This document shows positions 1 through 12,235 of a stretch of 64,000 nucleotides of DNA, piece after piece (the stretch's first letter is position 1; every line of letters starts with the position of its first letter). A model generated the notes under the pieces. It saw only the letters and a list, made by a program, of their open reading frames with translations. It ran no database searches and had not been told where the DNA came from. This DNA comes from Phytophthora hibernalis (Eukaryota; Oomycota; Peronosporomycetes; Peronosporales; Peronosporaceae). The position numbers and the translations under genes are program-made. Where the stretch lies: the NCBI GenBank assembly GCA_012656075.1, contig JAAKBF010000244.1, positions 186,001 to 250,000 on the forward strand. Direction: 5' to 3'.

Positions 1-84
1 AGAATATCACTTTATATCATTTTTATATCTGATATTTTGAATAATCCTCGATGATATTTTAATATTATGGTAAAGTTACATGTA

Positions 85-238
85 CAGTGCTACCCCTCGT
101 TATGCGCAGTGGGTTCATCAAAGTAATTTTAGAGGGATTAGATAGAGAAGCAGCGATTTGCTTTAAAGTTGCGGTGATTTCTAAACTGATTTGACGGGGT
201 ATTGGATTATCGAGGTGCGCATAACGAGGGTAGCACTG
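85..238. mobile_element. MITE-like inverted-repeat element, copy 1
   Basis: A 154-bp element with near-perfect terminal inverted repeats, starting CAGTGCTACCCCTCGTTATG and ending in its reverse complement, with one base missing in the right-hand run. The left flank is TA; the right flank reads AA, so one side of the duplication is lost. It has no coding capacity. CAGT-type ends with TA targets are typical of pogo/Tc1-mariner elements, so this is inferred to be a non-autonomous relative. Confidence 0.75.
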
Positions 239-286
239 AACTCTTTTGCATTTTGAAAAATATTGATATTTTTGCCCAAAATAGTA

Positions 287-450
287 CAGTGCTACCCCTC
301 GTTATGCGCACCTCGATAATCCAATACCCCGTCAAATCAGTTTAGAAATCAAGAATTTTAAAATCAAATTACTGCATTATTTTTGTTCTATACGTAATCC
401 CTTTAAAATCACTTCGCCGAACCCACTGCGCATAACGAGGGGTAGCACTG
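287..450. mobile_element. MITE-like inverted-repeat element, copy 2
   Basis: A 164-bp element with the same terminal repeats as the copy at 85-238 but in the opposite orientation: the block of about 40 bp following the left end matches the reverse complement of the right end of copy 1. It is flanked on both sides by TA (285-286 and 451-452), the target duplication expected of Tc1-mariner/pogo transposition. No coding capacity. Confidence 0.8.
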
Positions 451-603
451 TACTATTAATACCAATACCCAAAAATATTACCGATGCATATTTGAATTAC
501 CATTAGCCCCTGCCCAAAATACAAAGAATTTGTCCTCTTACAACTTAGTGTATCACACACTAATCCTATTCCAGAGTACATGAAGTACAGACTCTGTACA
601 GTA

Positions 604-610
604 TCACTTC
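604..610 (+). promoter_or_regulatory. Candidate oomycete initiator (Inr)
   Basis: TCACTTC fits the oomycete initiator pattern YCAYTYY and lies 24 bp before the ATG at 634, the usual distance for the short 5' leaders of oomycete genes. It favours 634 over the in-frame ATG at 580 as the FHIP start. A short motif like this also occurs by chance. Confidence 0.4.
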
Positions 611-633
611 CCCCAACAAGGCGCGAAGAAGCC

Positions 634-3578
634 ATGAGCTGGCTGCGCTCCAAGCTGCGCCAGGTGGCGGCGCGCGCGACGGACGCGCTGGCACAGGCGG
701 CGGACATGGTGGCGCCCACACTGTACGAGTCGCGCGTGGACGAGTTCCACCACCGCTGGACGACAGTCGCGCGCTTCCTCGAGTCGGTGCTGGCGCGCGA
801 CTTGGAGCCAGCGGAACAGCGGCGACTGCTGCTCGAGAGTCACACGCGCGACTCGCTGCTGAAGCTGGTGCTGCTCATCTTCGAGGAGGAGAACAACTCG
901 GACCGCTGGGAGTTGGTCATGGCGCGCCCCAAAGCCGCGGCCGAAGACGCCGCCGAGCCGCGTGGTCGGTCCCGCTCGCGCGCGCAGTCGCAGACGCCGC
1001 AGTCCCCAGAGCAGCAGGATCATGCGTCCCACGAGTGCCTCGAGTACCTCCTGGAGAAGCAAATCATCCCGCACCTGTGCGAGGTGGGACGACGTGACCA
1101 GCCCTGTGGCATCATGTCGCTCGCCATGCAGTTCGTGGGTGCGCTGCTGAGCCGCGTGAGTTATCCCATCCTGCCCACGAGAGGGTGCATGTGTCGGTGG
1201 TGGCACTCATCCAGGCAGCCGCGCGCAAGGAGGTGGAGGACCCCACGGTCCGCAAGTACCTCATCAGTCTACTCAACACCCTGTGGAAGAAGCTGCGCGG
1301 AGACCCCGTGCAGACGGAGTTTTCTTCCTGCATGCAGACCGCCTCATGATACGCACGACGGACATGGCTGCCAAGGCTCAGGTCGGTAACCGACTGCGGT
1401 CGGCGAGTGACGACCCGTTCCTGCATCTGCACAACCACCACACGCAGAGTGAAGTGCCGGAGCTCATCCTCTTTACGGGACTGCTGCCACACATGTATGC
1501 TGTCGGCAAAGTGGGGGAAAAGTGTCGAGAGGCGCTGGTGATTGCTGCGGCGGTGCACGACAAGGCGCTGTGTCGCTTCGTTCTGCAGCTCACGCCGTTC
1601 TGCCACTACGCGGTGAACGGCGTGATTTCGGCGTTCGATGCACTACCCAAGACACTGGCGACGACGGCGAACACCCCGGCTGCAGCAACTTCGACGATAG
1701 ACCTTGATAGTAACATGGAGGTCGAGCTAAGATTCCTTGCCGTGCGGCTACGCTTCTGCTGCACGCTCGCTATGGTAGCGCGTTATGAGCTGGAGGAGGT
1801 TGACGAAGTTACAGGGGAACTGCTGCACCGCTCTATAGCAGACGAGCTGCTGGACCAATTCCGGACTCGTTTCCTTGAAGGCCCGCTTCTCGAAGGTCTG
1901 TTGCACACATCGGAGGCTGCGGCATGCGCTGCCACTTTGTACTCACGTATTATCTTGGAGGAGCTCACAGCTTGTGGTCGAGACACACGCGCGAACCCGC
2001 TGCTTTTCGTTTATTTACAATTTCTCCTGGAGCGCACAGCTGTCTCTGCTACTGATGTCAGCATTCTCAAGCCCGTAACACCGACTATGAAGGGAGACTC
2101 GTCAGATTTTGCTGAAGTAAAACAAGCGGAGGGGTCTTCAATAGCACATCAGCTCCCGTCAGAGATGTTGCGCCACATGGACTCTCTTTCGGGTTCGTTG
2201 TGCATCGCAACTATTGACTTATTTACAAGCGTGCTGGAACTTCAGGACGAGTACGCGGATAGTGTGCTGCTCGGCACACCTAGTATATCTGATAGTGGCC
2301 CTGAGAGCGGATGTGAGTCGAGTCCACGGAGGAGGCCCACAGCATCTTCGCTGATGAGCCCAAGCTCGCGTGCCAACGGTGCGATCTGGTTTGCATCGCG
2401 CTTCCCGGATTCGTCTGTGGCCTCCAACGTTCACTTGTGGAAAATCCGCGCGTTTGCAGGCCTGGAGGATGCGGCTGAAGAAATCCCGGCTGCCGATGAC
2501 CAAGAAGACCAAGTGCTGTCGCTGCTTTCGTACATCGCAGATGCAGAGTACGCCGCTTGTCAGCGTGGTCCTGAAGAGCTGGATGATTCCGATGACGATG
2601 GTGTCGACTACCAAGAAGAGGCAACAGGGTCTCCGACAACGGCAACTGATCCGATAGCGACACCAGCAGAACAGGCTGGGAGTCCTATTGCTGCTGCTAC
2701 TACTACTGCTATTGGTCCGACGTCTTCTCCAAGAGGGTCTTCCAGTCGGACGGCCGCTGCGCGCAACTCGATGAAGCCTCTGCGCGAAGTGTACTTGAGC
2801 ATCAGTCTGCCTTCTTTTTCCCCAGCGGAACCAACTGGCCTTCGACAGCGAACGCAGTCACAATTTCTGCAGAGACTAACTGCTGGAAGGGATGCAGAGG
2901 ACATGCCACTTTTTCTGCGCATTGTTCTTAGCCGCGTGGAGAGATTGCTGGAGAACTCGTTCCAGGAAAACCTTGCACTTTCGGGCTTGATGTATACTCG
3001 CCCAAAAGGCTCGGTGCTCGGCGGTTGTGTTTGACCTGGATGAAGTGTTGCCGGCAGGTCAAAGCCTGCGTAGTATCCTAGAGGAGGTGTACGCTGATGC
3101 ATTGCGTCGCTTGAGTCGCTTGCCTAACGGCGCGGCGCAGCTACAAGAGCTGCGAAAGAAGCTGGTGGACGAAGACAATGATGCAGCAGTGAAAGATCAC
3201 GAGTCGGAAACTCGACTGCTGTGTGGGTATGTAGTGCTTGATGAAGTACTGAAGGAGCTATGCTCGCTTCTCTTTGCACGAGAGCGTGTCAAGACTCTTC
3301 CTCTCAAGCCCGAGGGTTATTATTTGGAGCCGAAGCGTGCCGCAGGATCTCTGTCGCCTTCCTCGGTCATGCTACGCGAGCGAGCTCTCTCAAGCGAGAC
3401 TCTCTTCTCTGATGACGGCTCTCAGGTTGACGCGGCTTCTCCGCGTAAGCAGGGTAGTATCGGGAAGGAGTTCGAGGCGCTACTGGCTGAGGCCCAGTCC
3501 AGCATGGATGACCTTCTTGTTGGACCTGGTGAATCCTCGGTAGTGCTGGAAGCGGAGCTGGAGACACAAATTGTATAG
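634..3578 (+). CDS. FHF complex subunit, FHIP/RAI16-like protein (two frameshifts)
   Basis: Resembles the FTS-Hook-interacting proteins (FAM160B/RAI16-like), which join Hook adaptors and FTS to link endosomes to dynein. The N-terminal part shows the family pattern: a helical start (MSWLRSKLRQVAARATDAL), a block with FEEENNSDRWE, then ECLEYLLEKQIIPHLCEVG and LLSRVSYPILP. The C-terminal part has ILSRVERLLENSFQENL followed by FDLDEVLPAGQSLRSILEEV and a final VVLDEVLKELCSLLFA helix, all in the family order. The middle holds an acidic Ser-rich insert. The frame changes once near 1176, where one C seems missing in a CCC run (ILP then HERVHVS), and again near 2990-3000. No splice sites explain either change. 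The two shifts are either sequence errors or a young pseudogene; the otherwise intact 970-residue reading favours errors. The gene ends 128 bp before the next start. Confidence 0.8.
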
Positions 3579-3706
3579 AATCGGGTTGCTCCCCTGGATG
3601 AAAAAACTAATGCCGCGTTTGAATTTCGTGCATTATTTAGAGGGACGTTTTATTCTGGCTTGACCGACGACGCCTTCCTGCCCCCGTGCATTGGATGAAC
3701 TGAATC

Positions 3707-6700
3707 ATGCGCTCAACGAAGCGAGCATCGGTGTTGTCTCCTCTCTCGGCTGTCGCTGGACGAAAGCCCCGACGACTGGCGCAGCTGTCTCCTGGAGAAA
3801 CGCACTCAGTTGCCCCTCGTAGTCTGCCAAAGGTCTACCCTCGCCTGCAGACACTTACACAACTCACGGACAAGTTCGTTTGTGGCCTGCACACAGGAGA
3901 CTTTGTCGCACGCAGTGAAAAGCGCTGGCTGAGCTTTGACGGAGTGGACGCCCCAAATTCAGCCAGAGATCGAGTTATTTCCACCATCAGCCATTCAGCG
4001 GCTCTCGTGATTCAGTGCTCCTGGAGAAGACATGCAGCGGCGACGACTCGGCAGCAGCTACAGATCATGATTTGGAGACGCCAGCTCGACATCGCAGCCA
4101 AGATCACTCGGCATTCAGCCAGGTTGACGCTGGCACTGCAAGCCACGAGAAACTCCGAGAGACACAGCCTTCAGGCGCTTGCTTGTACCGTACCCATGTG
4201 TGGCTTTTATTTCCACGCTCCAGCACAGCTACTCTCGTGGTGGTTGGGCTTTACGGGCGCCCGATTGTTTGCGAGACGAATCCTGCGTCACCCTCCGGCT
4301 GTCGTACGTGCAGTAGACTCCCGTGCGATTGACTCGTGGTAAGTTGATTGCACTGTGGCACCGTGTGATACCACTCGCAGCGGTGCTGCTTCAGTGTTGC
4401 ATTCGAGCGTTTCCTTGCGAGACGAGTGCTTGTGCAACGAAGGCTGGAGCGAACTCAAGTCCAGGCTGCTCGAAAGTTGCAGGGATTTATTCGAGTCTAT
4501 AACGCCCAGCACATCGCGAGAAGGATTCGTCGGTGGTCTGCCGCAATCCGTATCCAGTGTTGCTGGCGTTGTCACCGAGCCCGACAATGTGTACAACAGC
4601 GGCGCATGAACTGGGTTGCTACGGGTGTTTGCACCCGTCTGATTCTACAAGGCGCCAAGCAAGCAATAGTCAATCTGCGCGCAACATCCGCACGGACAAT
4701 CCAGAGATATTATCGTGGATGTTGTGCTCGTGCACATTTTCGGGAACTTTTAAGTCGGCATGAACTGCGAAAGTGGCAACAGAACCCCAGCAAAGGCTAC
4801 GAATTTTTCAGACAGAAGCGCTATGACCAGGCACCATTATATTTGGAGAACTGCTTCAGGCAGGGATTTGCAGAAGAACCCGTACCAGTTTCGCGGTCTT
4901 TACTGACGGAACAGTATGTGGTTGAAAGCCCGCCCCATAGCAAGCAGCTTGAATGTCCTTCAGCTTCAGTGCAGCACCTGGCAAACTTGGGGCTGATTGG
5001 ATTCTCCAGCGAGACTATTCTCGCAAGGGCGATAACTCGAGCGGTGATGTTGCGCGTCTTGCTGCTCGTCTTCAGTTCTGGCAAGCGTATGCGATCAGTC
5101 ATTTTAGAGTTTTCGAAGCTACAGGTCAAGTGCTCAATCTTAACCAAGCACGAGTTGGGTGGGAAAGCTACCTTCAAGTGGACCTGGAGGTAAACTCCTT
5201 GCCCGCATTTAAAGTAGTTGCTACTGCTCTGACAGAATTACGCCACCGGTCGCAGTTTGAGCTCGCACGGTGTATGTTTTGGGGTGGCAAACACATCGAC
5301 AGGGACAAGGCATTGACTTTGTCTCTCAATCTTCTGCAACAAATTAAAGCTCACCCGATGCAAACTACAGCCTCCGATGCAATCGAGCTTGAGGCTCAGC
5401 TACTAATGCTAAGCAGTATGTTGTATTTCGAGCAGAGTTGCTACTCTCGGGCATCTGTTCAACTGGAAAGACTACTCGATTCGGGGAGCAGCTAAGGAGC
5501 TCCCAGTTTCGGAGCTCCCATACACAAACAGGCCAACCATATGCATGTGTAACTCGCACTTCAAGCTGAACTAACATGTAAGATCGATAAGTTTCTGAAG
5601 CAAGGCTACGAATATGCAATTTGTGTATTATCCCGGTGCTGTATATCGATTAGTTTTGTAGGTGCAGTCGAGCAACAAGAGGTCCATGAAATGACGGGCA
5701 AGAGCTGTGGTATCCGGGTGTGCCCACATCAGGTAGAGTAGTCGATTTGTTGTTGGATCCACTTCGAATGCGTGATAGAAATTGTGCTCCTTCAGTTTTT
5801 TCAGGAGAACGTCGATGCTAGTACCTGTCGCTAATTGCTTGCTTCTCATCGCACTTTTGGCGTTGGAAATGTCTTTAGGGATCACCAAAGAAGCTGGGTC
5901 CGTCAAGATCATCGTTGCCATTACTTTTTGTGTCGAAACTCCTGCGGCTGTCTGCACTGCGATCAGATCTGCTGCTGACTTCTGCGACGCACTGGAACGC
6001 TGAGCAGCACGTTGTCGGTGAGCCGCGTGAATCCTAACGTCGACTGAAGGAGGATGGTTGTGTGTCTGACTGCCATCTCTGGTGTACACAATTTTCCAGG
6101 GTACGTTGAAGCAACAAGGATTCCTGAAGAGGGTTTCCACGGAATCTTAATGCTAGACTATCACATCGCCACGCCTTCAAGCACATCCACTCGAGTTTTT
6201 GAACACGTTCCAACCGACAGGTGAAGGGCTCCTGTTTCGAGAGAGATACATTCAGCGATAATGCCTGTTGCACCGCCGTCAAATTTCCAATAAACAATTG
6301 TGTGTCAGACGTCGAACACATTTGAGGTTTCTCGAGGCGGGCTTGCTGCATCAGTAGGGCACCTTCATTTCGCTTCTGCATATGATGCTTGACTCGAGCA
6401 GCTAAAAACTTACATTAGCCCTGTGAGAACAGTCTTTAGAGTGCACAAGAGCTTCCTGGGCGGCCACTGATGCGAACACCCAGGCTTGACTGCATTCTAA
6501 TAGTTTCGCCACACAGCGCTCCATGTCTCGTTTCGCCGTTTCCATCGCCTGGTCGTCTCGGGGAAACGCATCGATGCCGTCTCGTTCAAATACCGCTCCC
6601 ATTCGTTCCAGTGTAGAAGCCTCGATCGAAGTGATATTTTCTCTCGCACAAGCTCAGGTTGAGACTGCTTCAATTTCTTCGTTAGCGAGGCAGTATACAG

Positions 6701-9700
6701 CGGTTTACGGATGCCTAGCTCCATTTGCACACCTGCTTCAGCGGGTAGACTTGCTACCATGCCATGCAAACTGAAATGACCGAGGTACGAGGGAAGTTTG
6801 TGGGTCTTGTAGACACCGTTGGCAGTCAACTCGATGCGCGATGATGCGATGCGAAGTGGTCGGTCTGAGAGTTTTACTTGCAGAAGTACTAAATTGAGCT
6901 AATTCTAATTTCATTGATTTTTCGATCGATGATGATTTGGTATGCCGTTGAATCTTATCTGCCGCATTAAGTGAATGATGAAGAAAAAAGAACCAACCTG
7001 CTCTCTTGTTAGCAGCCGTTTTGCGTCACTTTTCTTCAGCATTCCATGGTAAAACCCGACTGAAGGCCATAGCTCTATCACCCCATAACACTGTTTCAAT
7101 AGCGTCGTCGCTGTTCTCAAAAACGTATCAGTCTCGACAGTGACTGTGGAGACACTTTCTTCACAAGAAGTCTTCTAAAGGCACATGTACGTGCCTACAT
7201 CGCAAATGATTCGTGACACGAGGGTCTTCACTTGAACTGTGCATATGCTTGCATTTTTCGATTATTTGACCGCTTTCACAAGCATCAAGAGTCCTGGACA
7301 ACGCACCTGATAAATCTGACGCGCCATATTGGTGAACGAACCCCATCAAAATCGCTTACAATGAAGACGCCCGCATTCAGCATAAAGCTATTGTTGATTT
7401 CATGGCACCACATATCATTCTTACTTTGTTTTGAGATGGCTGAAGTTCTTTACCGCTATAAGAACAGTCCATCGACACTCATTGACGCGTATGAAAGTTT
7501 GCTGGGTCGCTTACGTGGGTCGCAGCTGCAGACACGTTACACAATGTATGAAGAACTCATCCTGTTCCGGCTATCGTTTTTGCATGCGGCCAAAGTCTCC
7601 CACACAGAGCGTTCTTGGCGCCATTTTGGCGCATCCATATCAGCTTTAGACGAAATCCTAGAGCAGCGGAGAAATCATACATCTGAATCCATGAAAAGGC
7701 AGGCGAAGAGGATCAGGTGGCCGAGCTCAATTCGCCCCCGTTCTACTTCACAGATGCAGAAGTGATTTTTGTGCGAGGAGTTTTACACAGCTGCAAGAAG
7801 ATATGGCGCAAATTCCATCCGAACAGAGGAACAGTTGGAGAGATTATCACCCTTTGCACCAGGAGCTCTTGTGATGAAATCCGCACCGCCGGCCGAAGTG
7901 TCTGGGAGTGGCGGTCGGATGTTTAATAGTGTACGGTACCGCACTAACAATGTACGGGGGCTCAGAATATTTGTAGGTCCCACTCATGATGTCGCTATCT
8001 CAAACATGTTGACAAGCCAACCGTGTGTAGTGATCCAGTACGAAGGAAAAACGACGGCGACTCGGACACCACCAACCTGGACGAATCTGTCGCCTAGCTG
8101 GGAAGAAGACGTCGAGATCCCGGTCTCTTCAGCAAGAACAACCATAATAATCAGCGTAAAAAACCGTATTCGACGAAATTCGCGGTGGCAGGACGCTGCC
8201 ACGATCGGGTACGTCACCGTAGCAATGCAAGATTTGCTTGCTGAAAATGAAGGGATAATGCCAGGGAAATACTACGCGCTTGCCCTATCGAAACCGCAAA
8301 CACAAAGACCGGGAAGTGGAATCGGAGATGACCATGACAAGATAGCTCGCATTTACCTAAGCTTTCAAGTGATCGTGAAACCTCAACCAATGCTGCTAAC
8401 CAAACAGCTTCATGGGCGACTCGAAGTGGAAACTGGGATGTGGATGATGTTCGAGAGCATTTGCACGGCGACTTGCAAATATTTGTATCAAACCGCTGGA
8501 TTTGGAGTCGATTCGCGAGTATGTTCATGCAAGATAACGATCTATTCATTGCTAAATGGTTTTCGTGCAGTCTGTGCGCTTGACGCCCGAGCTACAGCGG
8601 CGGACGAGTAAGATTAGTGATCAACTGAATACGACTGACTCATTGTCTATTGTGACCGACCTGATAGGGCTTAGCAAATGTTATCGAGGTTGCCTAGGTG
8701 ACTTGCAGTGGGGAGAGCAAGCGGCATCTCTTCTGGGGCAAACTGAAGCTATTCTCACTCGTAAACATCTCAGCATAAGCGCGAGTACTGTTCGCTATCG
8801 AATCGCGTCGTACTTGAGCAACACTTAGCTTTCGTCCGTGAACTGCTCGCTGATGCTCACGGGACACAACGAAGAATTGGACCGCTGGAGGAAGCTCTGT
8901 CAAGGAAGACCCCGGCGACGTCGGAATGGATTAAAATCGCGAGCCGGGGACCGAATGGTATCTCTACACACTACTTTAACCAAGATACGGGTGAAACATT
9001 TACGTCGAATTGACGAGTTGAACCCCTAGAGTACGAAGACAAGGAAGCCGTGAAGCAAGAACGCCTCCTCATCGCATCGTCGTTATGGCGAGTGACATGA
9101 AAGCTAGAGTAAGCCTCCACCGTCAAGAGCTGCTTCGACTGCATGCCGCAGATCCGTTTCAGTGGGTAGCTGTCTTCAACGACCGCAAAAGGGAGATTCA
9201 GTTTTTCAGTTCGCATTGTCCCCAAGGATATTCATCGCCGGATGTGAGCAAGTATCCTGCGCATCCACCTACGTATATTATGCTTGCTGATGAGTTTTTG
9301 CTTTACCACGTTCTTCTTGTTCAAGATGTTTATCGCAAGTTTCGTTCTAGAAGGCAGCGACATCGCCGACTTCGAGGGGTGATTTTATCTGTGTGTTTGA
9401 CTACACGTGAGTTAGTGGCAGCCCGACAGCGAATTATTCTTCGGAGTTTAAACTGCGTTCGCATTGTAGTTGACAAGGCCGAACATTTACGTGCTAGCGA
9501 CTTGTTGAAAGTGATCCGTTTGTGCTGCTTACATTGAAGGGTCCAACAGGAGAAGTGGTGGCCACCGGTGAAACCAGTGTGCGCTACAACTCGCTAACCC
9601 CTGGTGGAACGAAGAATTTCATTTCCGTTATAGCTTTACCGAGCACCAGGTACAACAACAGAGCGCGGGTTTATCGCTTGTTGAGAACCCAGCTCATTTG

Positions 9701-10769
9701 CGCGAAGCCATTCTGACACTCAAGGTCTTTGACTTCGACGTTGTCAGTAAAAAGGTGGAACGTGCTGGTGAAGATATTGTGCTAGAGAATGAAGGTCGAG
9801 ATGGCAAAAGGCAAGCAACAAAACACGCCCCTGGGGATTTCCTGGGCTCCCGATCAAAAGTTCATACACGCGAAGCGAATGAATGCCGACTTGCCTCTGT
9901 TGGACGAGAAGGGGGAAATAACTCACCTCGAACGCGAGGCTTCTTGACTGTCTCCGTCCAATAGAACCACTGCGATGATGAGGATTAAAAGGCGGAGAAG
10001 CTGTGGGCAATCGGAAGTGGTGGAGGCAGAGCGCTCATAGCGAAGAAGGCGAAAGATCGGCCTGAAGTAACCGAGAGATCGGTGTACTGCGTCTGCAAAT
10101 GGAGCAATTACTTGAAGAACTCCTAACAATTGGCGCTCATGTTCTCGTACCAATGAAGCAACTCGCAAAGAGAGTCTAGATTGCGCAGAGCAAAGGTAAG
10201 ACAGCCGATGAAGCAAAAACGCTCGAGCAGCGCTTGGATGCGTTGTTACACACGAAGTTGTTGCCAAAATTGAAAGTTATCTGCGACTTCGTAGCTGAGG
10301 GAATTGATAGTCAATTGACTGTGGTTCTAAAGAAGCTGTTCGGCCCTATAGAAGAATACCTCAGCAGCTTTGAGCAGAGTTTGAGGCGAGAGTTGCGCTC
10401 GTCGATGGGGAAGAGCCTGGACGAACTGAATGCAATCATGTACTCCCTGAAGGCGGTTCCTGGAATAGATATCACGCCATGGACATGGCATTGGATCAAC
10501 AGCAGCAAATTCATGTTTGGAATGACCAGCTCCGTCAAATTCTCGAAACCTTTTTCATTGGAGACAATGCGCGGTGGCACCTTCCCTTTGAAGAACAAGT
10601 ATATGAAATGTACTCGAAACTAGGAGATGGCAGTCGTGCTCGCCGCGGTGATGGGCCACCGTTTGGACAAGACAAAGTCGCTGCGAGGCCGGCCACTGCT
10701 GCTGCTGTAGCGAAGCGCAAGGATCGAATCGAGAGGTCCAAACAGAAGAAGGTCTGGTATGAGCTCTAG
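3707..10769 (+). pseudogene. IQ-motif / TPR-like / C2 / WW-like multidomain protein, disrupted
   Basis: Not recognised as a named family; the pieces together give a large calmodulin- and Ca2+/lipid-binding type protein. Order: Ser/Arg-rich N terminus; several IQ motifs between about 3990 and 4740 (AALVIQCSWRRHA, AAVLLQCCIRAF, AAIRIQCCWRCHR, ARTIQRYYRGCCARA); TPR-like helices at 4780-5495 (GYEFFRQKRYDQAPLYLENC) and again at 7430-7690; a C2 domain at about 7930-8400; more helices at 8560-8828; a WW-like stretch near 8940-9010 (HYFNQDTGETFTS); a second C2 at about 9440-9780 with DPFVLLTLKGP and NPWWNEEFHFRY; an Ala/Lys-rich tail ending at 10769. The frame changes many times (for example near 4413, 7765, 8570, 9510 and 9600) and a MULE remnant sits between the two TPR parts. 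The insertion makes loss of function likely. Some of the single-base shifts may be sequence errors. Confidence 0.7.
5628..6829 (-). mobile_element. MULE transposase remnant (FAR1-like) inserted in the IQ/C2 gene
   Basis: Three overlapping minus-strand pieces (6829-6497, 6381-6034, 6140-5628) give parts of a Mutator-like transposase. The last one has a WRKY/GCM-type finger remnant (KIVYTRDGSQTHNHPPS) and the start of the MULE DDE domain, LYLMWAHPDTTALARHF then LLLLDCTYKTNRY, where the reading ends. The rest of the catalytic domain is missing and frames are broken. No terminal inverted repeats or target duplication were found; the inserted DNA probably covers about 5500-7230, judged from where host-gene coding stops and resumes. 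Confidence 0.75.
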
Positions 10770-10923
10770 GCTGCTTCATGTAGCATCAGTAGTTGTCGGT
10801 ATCTCTTTAGCTGTCGAGCTCAGCAGCAATATTGCTGTTCTAAATTTGTGGTTTGGTCTACATTAGCAAACATGGAGTTCGTGCGTTACATGTAGCGTAA
10901 ACGAGATGGCACCATCTACACTA

Positions 10924-12115
10924 CTAGCGACCGCAGAGCTGCTTCATGTGCTTCCTGAGAACGGTGCTCAGATCATCGAGCTCCCGGTACGACGGGAAAT
11001 AGTTGACGTCAATCACATAGAGGTCGTGTGCGCCATCATCCGCCACAATGACATCGAAGCCAAACAGCGTCAGCTTGAGTTCTACGCGGAGTCGTTCACC
11101 GATTGTGTGCACCGCTGCGAAAATCTCTTCCTGCGTCCAACCGTTGACAACCTCATCGTGTGAAATGCTGTCGCCGGTGTGTGTGTGGAAGTCCTTGCTA
11201 GTTGGGTAGGTCTCCTGGGTGTTGAAGAGCACGTGCTGCGCATTTCCAGCCATGAGGTTCGGCAACGAGCGTCGCTCGGCCACGTTGATGATGTCGCCGA
11301 GCACGTAGCCCTTGAACAGGCGGCTCGAGTGGTTGATGAACTCCTGCAGCATCAGCACCAATAAACCCTAGTCAGCAGACATCCCAACACCAAAGACAGC
11401 AGTCTGTCCAACCTGATATAGCGCCGGGTACTCGACGTAGTGCAAGTCTTCACGCTTGGTGATGACACTCATCATATGCGAGCGGTCCGTCCCTACAACA
11501 AGAGCAGCAGCAAAACCCCATGAGTCTGTCTCTCCACCCAGCCAGCAGCTTCTTCCCCCACGAACCACAAAACTCACCGCAGGCCTCCACTGACTTGCAA
11601 ATGAGCGGCAGCCTCGTGCGTCCGGCGTCCACTTCCGTCAGCAGCTTCTCGAACTGCGTGGGGCTCTCCACCACGTGGAAATTGGGCACCTGAAAGAGCG
11701 GCGGCTGCGTCGTCTTCGTCTGCAGCGTCTGCAGCCTCCGACAGGCCGCGTGGCGGTCCGTGAGCAGCCGCACGCTCTCGACGGAGTCCACCACGCGCAC
11801 CGACGGGTTCTGGCGCTCAAACTCCCGCACCAACTGCACTCGGTTGTCTGCGTCTGCGTCCCCTAGCCCTGCGAACACCATGTCGTGCGCCAGTTTGTGC
11901 AGCAGCGCGTCCAGCGGCCCGTAGCGACCGGCCAAGCGCGCGGCCGCGGCCTGCAGTTCGGTTGATGTTACGGAGGACCCCGCGGGTGTCGCAGCCTCCA
12001 AGTCGATCAGCACGAAGCGCACGCCATCGGCCTCCATCCCCAGCACCTCTTGCAGTCGAGCGAGCTTCTTGGCCGGGAAAATCACCCCCACTACGAGCGG
12101 CGCGGCGTCCGACAT
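10924..12115 (-). CDS. ITPK1: Inositol 1,3,4-trisphosphate 5/6-kinase (ITPK), three exons
   Basis: Phosphorylates inositol phosphates (Ins(1,3,4)P3 and higher forms in known ITPKs) using an ATP-grasp fold in the cytosol. N-terminal domain: VVGVIFPAKKLARL, then a VVDSVESVRLLTDR block. ATP-binding part: ICKSVEACG, continued by TDRSHMMSV in exon 2, then LQEFINHSSRLFKGYVLGD in exon 3. The Mg-binding ATP-grasp end is FGFDVIVADD then VIDVNYFPSYRELDD. Introns: 11493-11577 (GTGAGT to GTAG) and 11344-11412 (GTTGGA to GCAG); removing both restores one frame and the family-conserved joints ACGTDRSH and LYQEFINH. An upstream in-frame ATG at 12157 is possible; 12115 (MSDAAPLVVG) fits the family better. 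About 325 residues, normal for ITPK, with no frameshift. It lies 120 bp after the DM10 gene on the same strand. Confidence 0.9.
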
Positions 12116-12235
12116 GCTTCTGCTTGATAAAACTGATTCAATTGTAGTCAGTGGCACTAGACAGAGACTCGAAAGTACGTTTCAATTAAAGTTGAAGTGG
12201 GCGATCGATATTAAGTGCAGCATCACCAGGTTGGG

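Noticed and set aside
604..1206. Minus-strand 200-residue reading opposite the FHIP N terminus
   Set aside because: It is Arg/Leu-rich without motifs, while the plus strand matches the FHIP family throughout.
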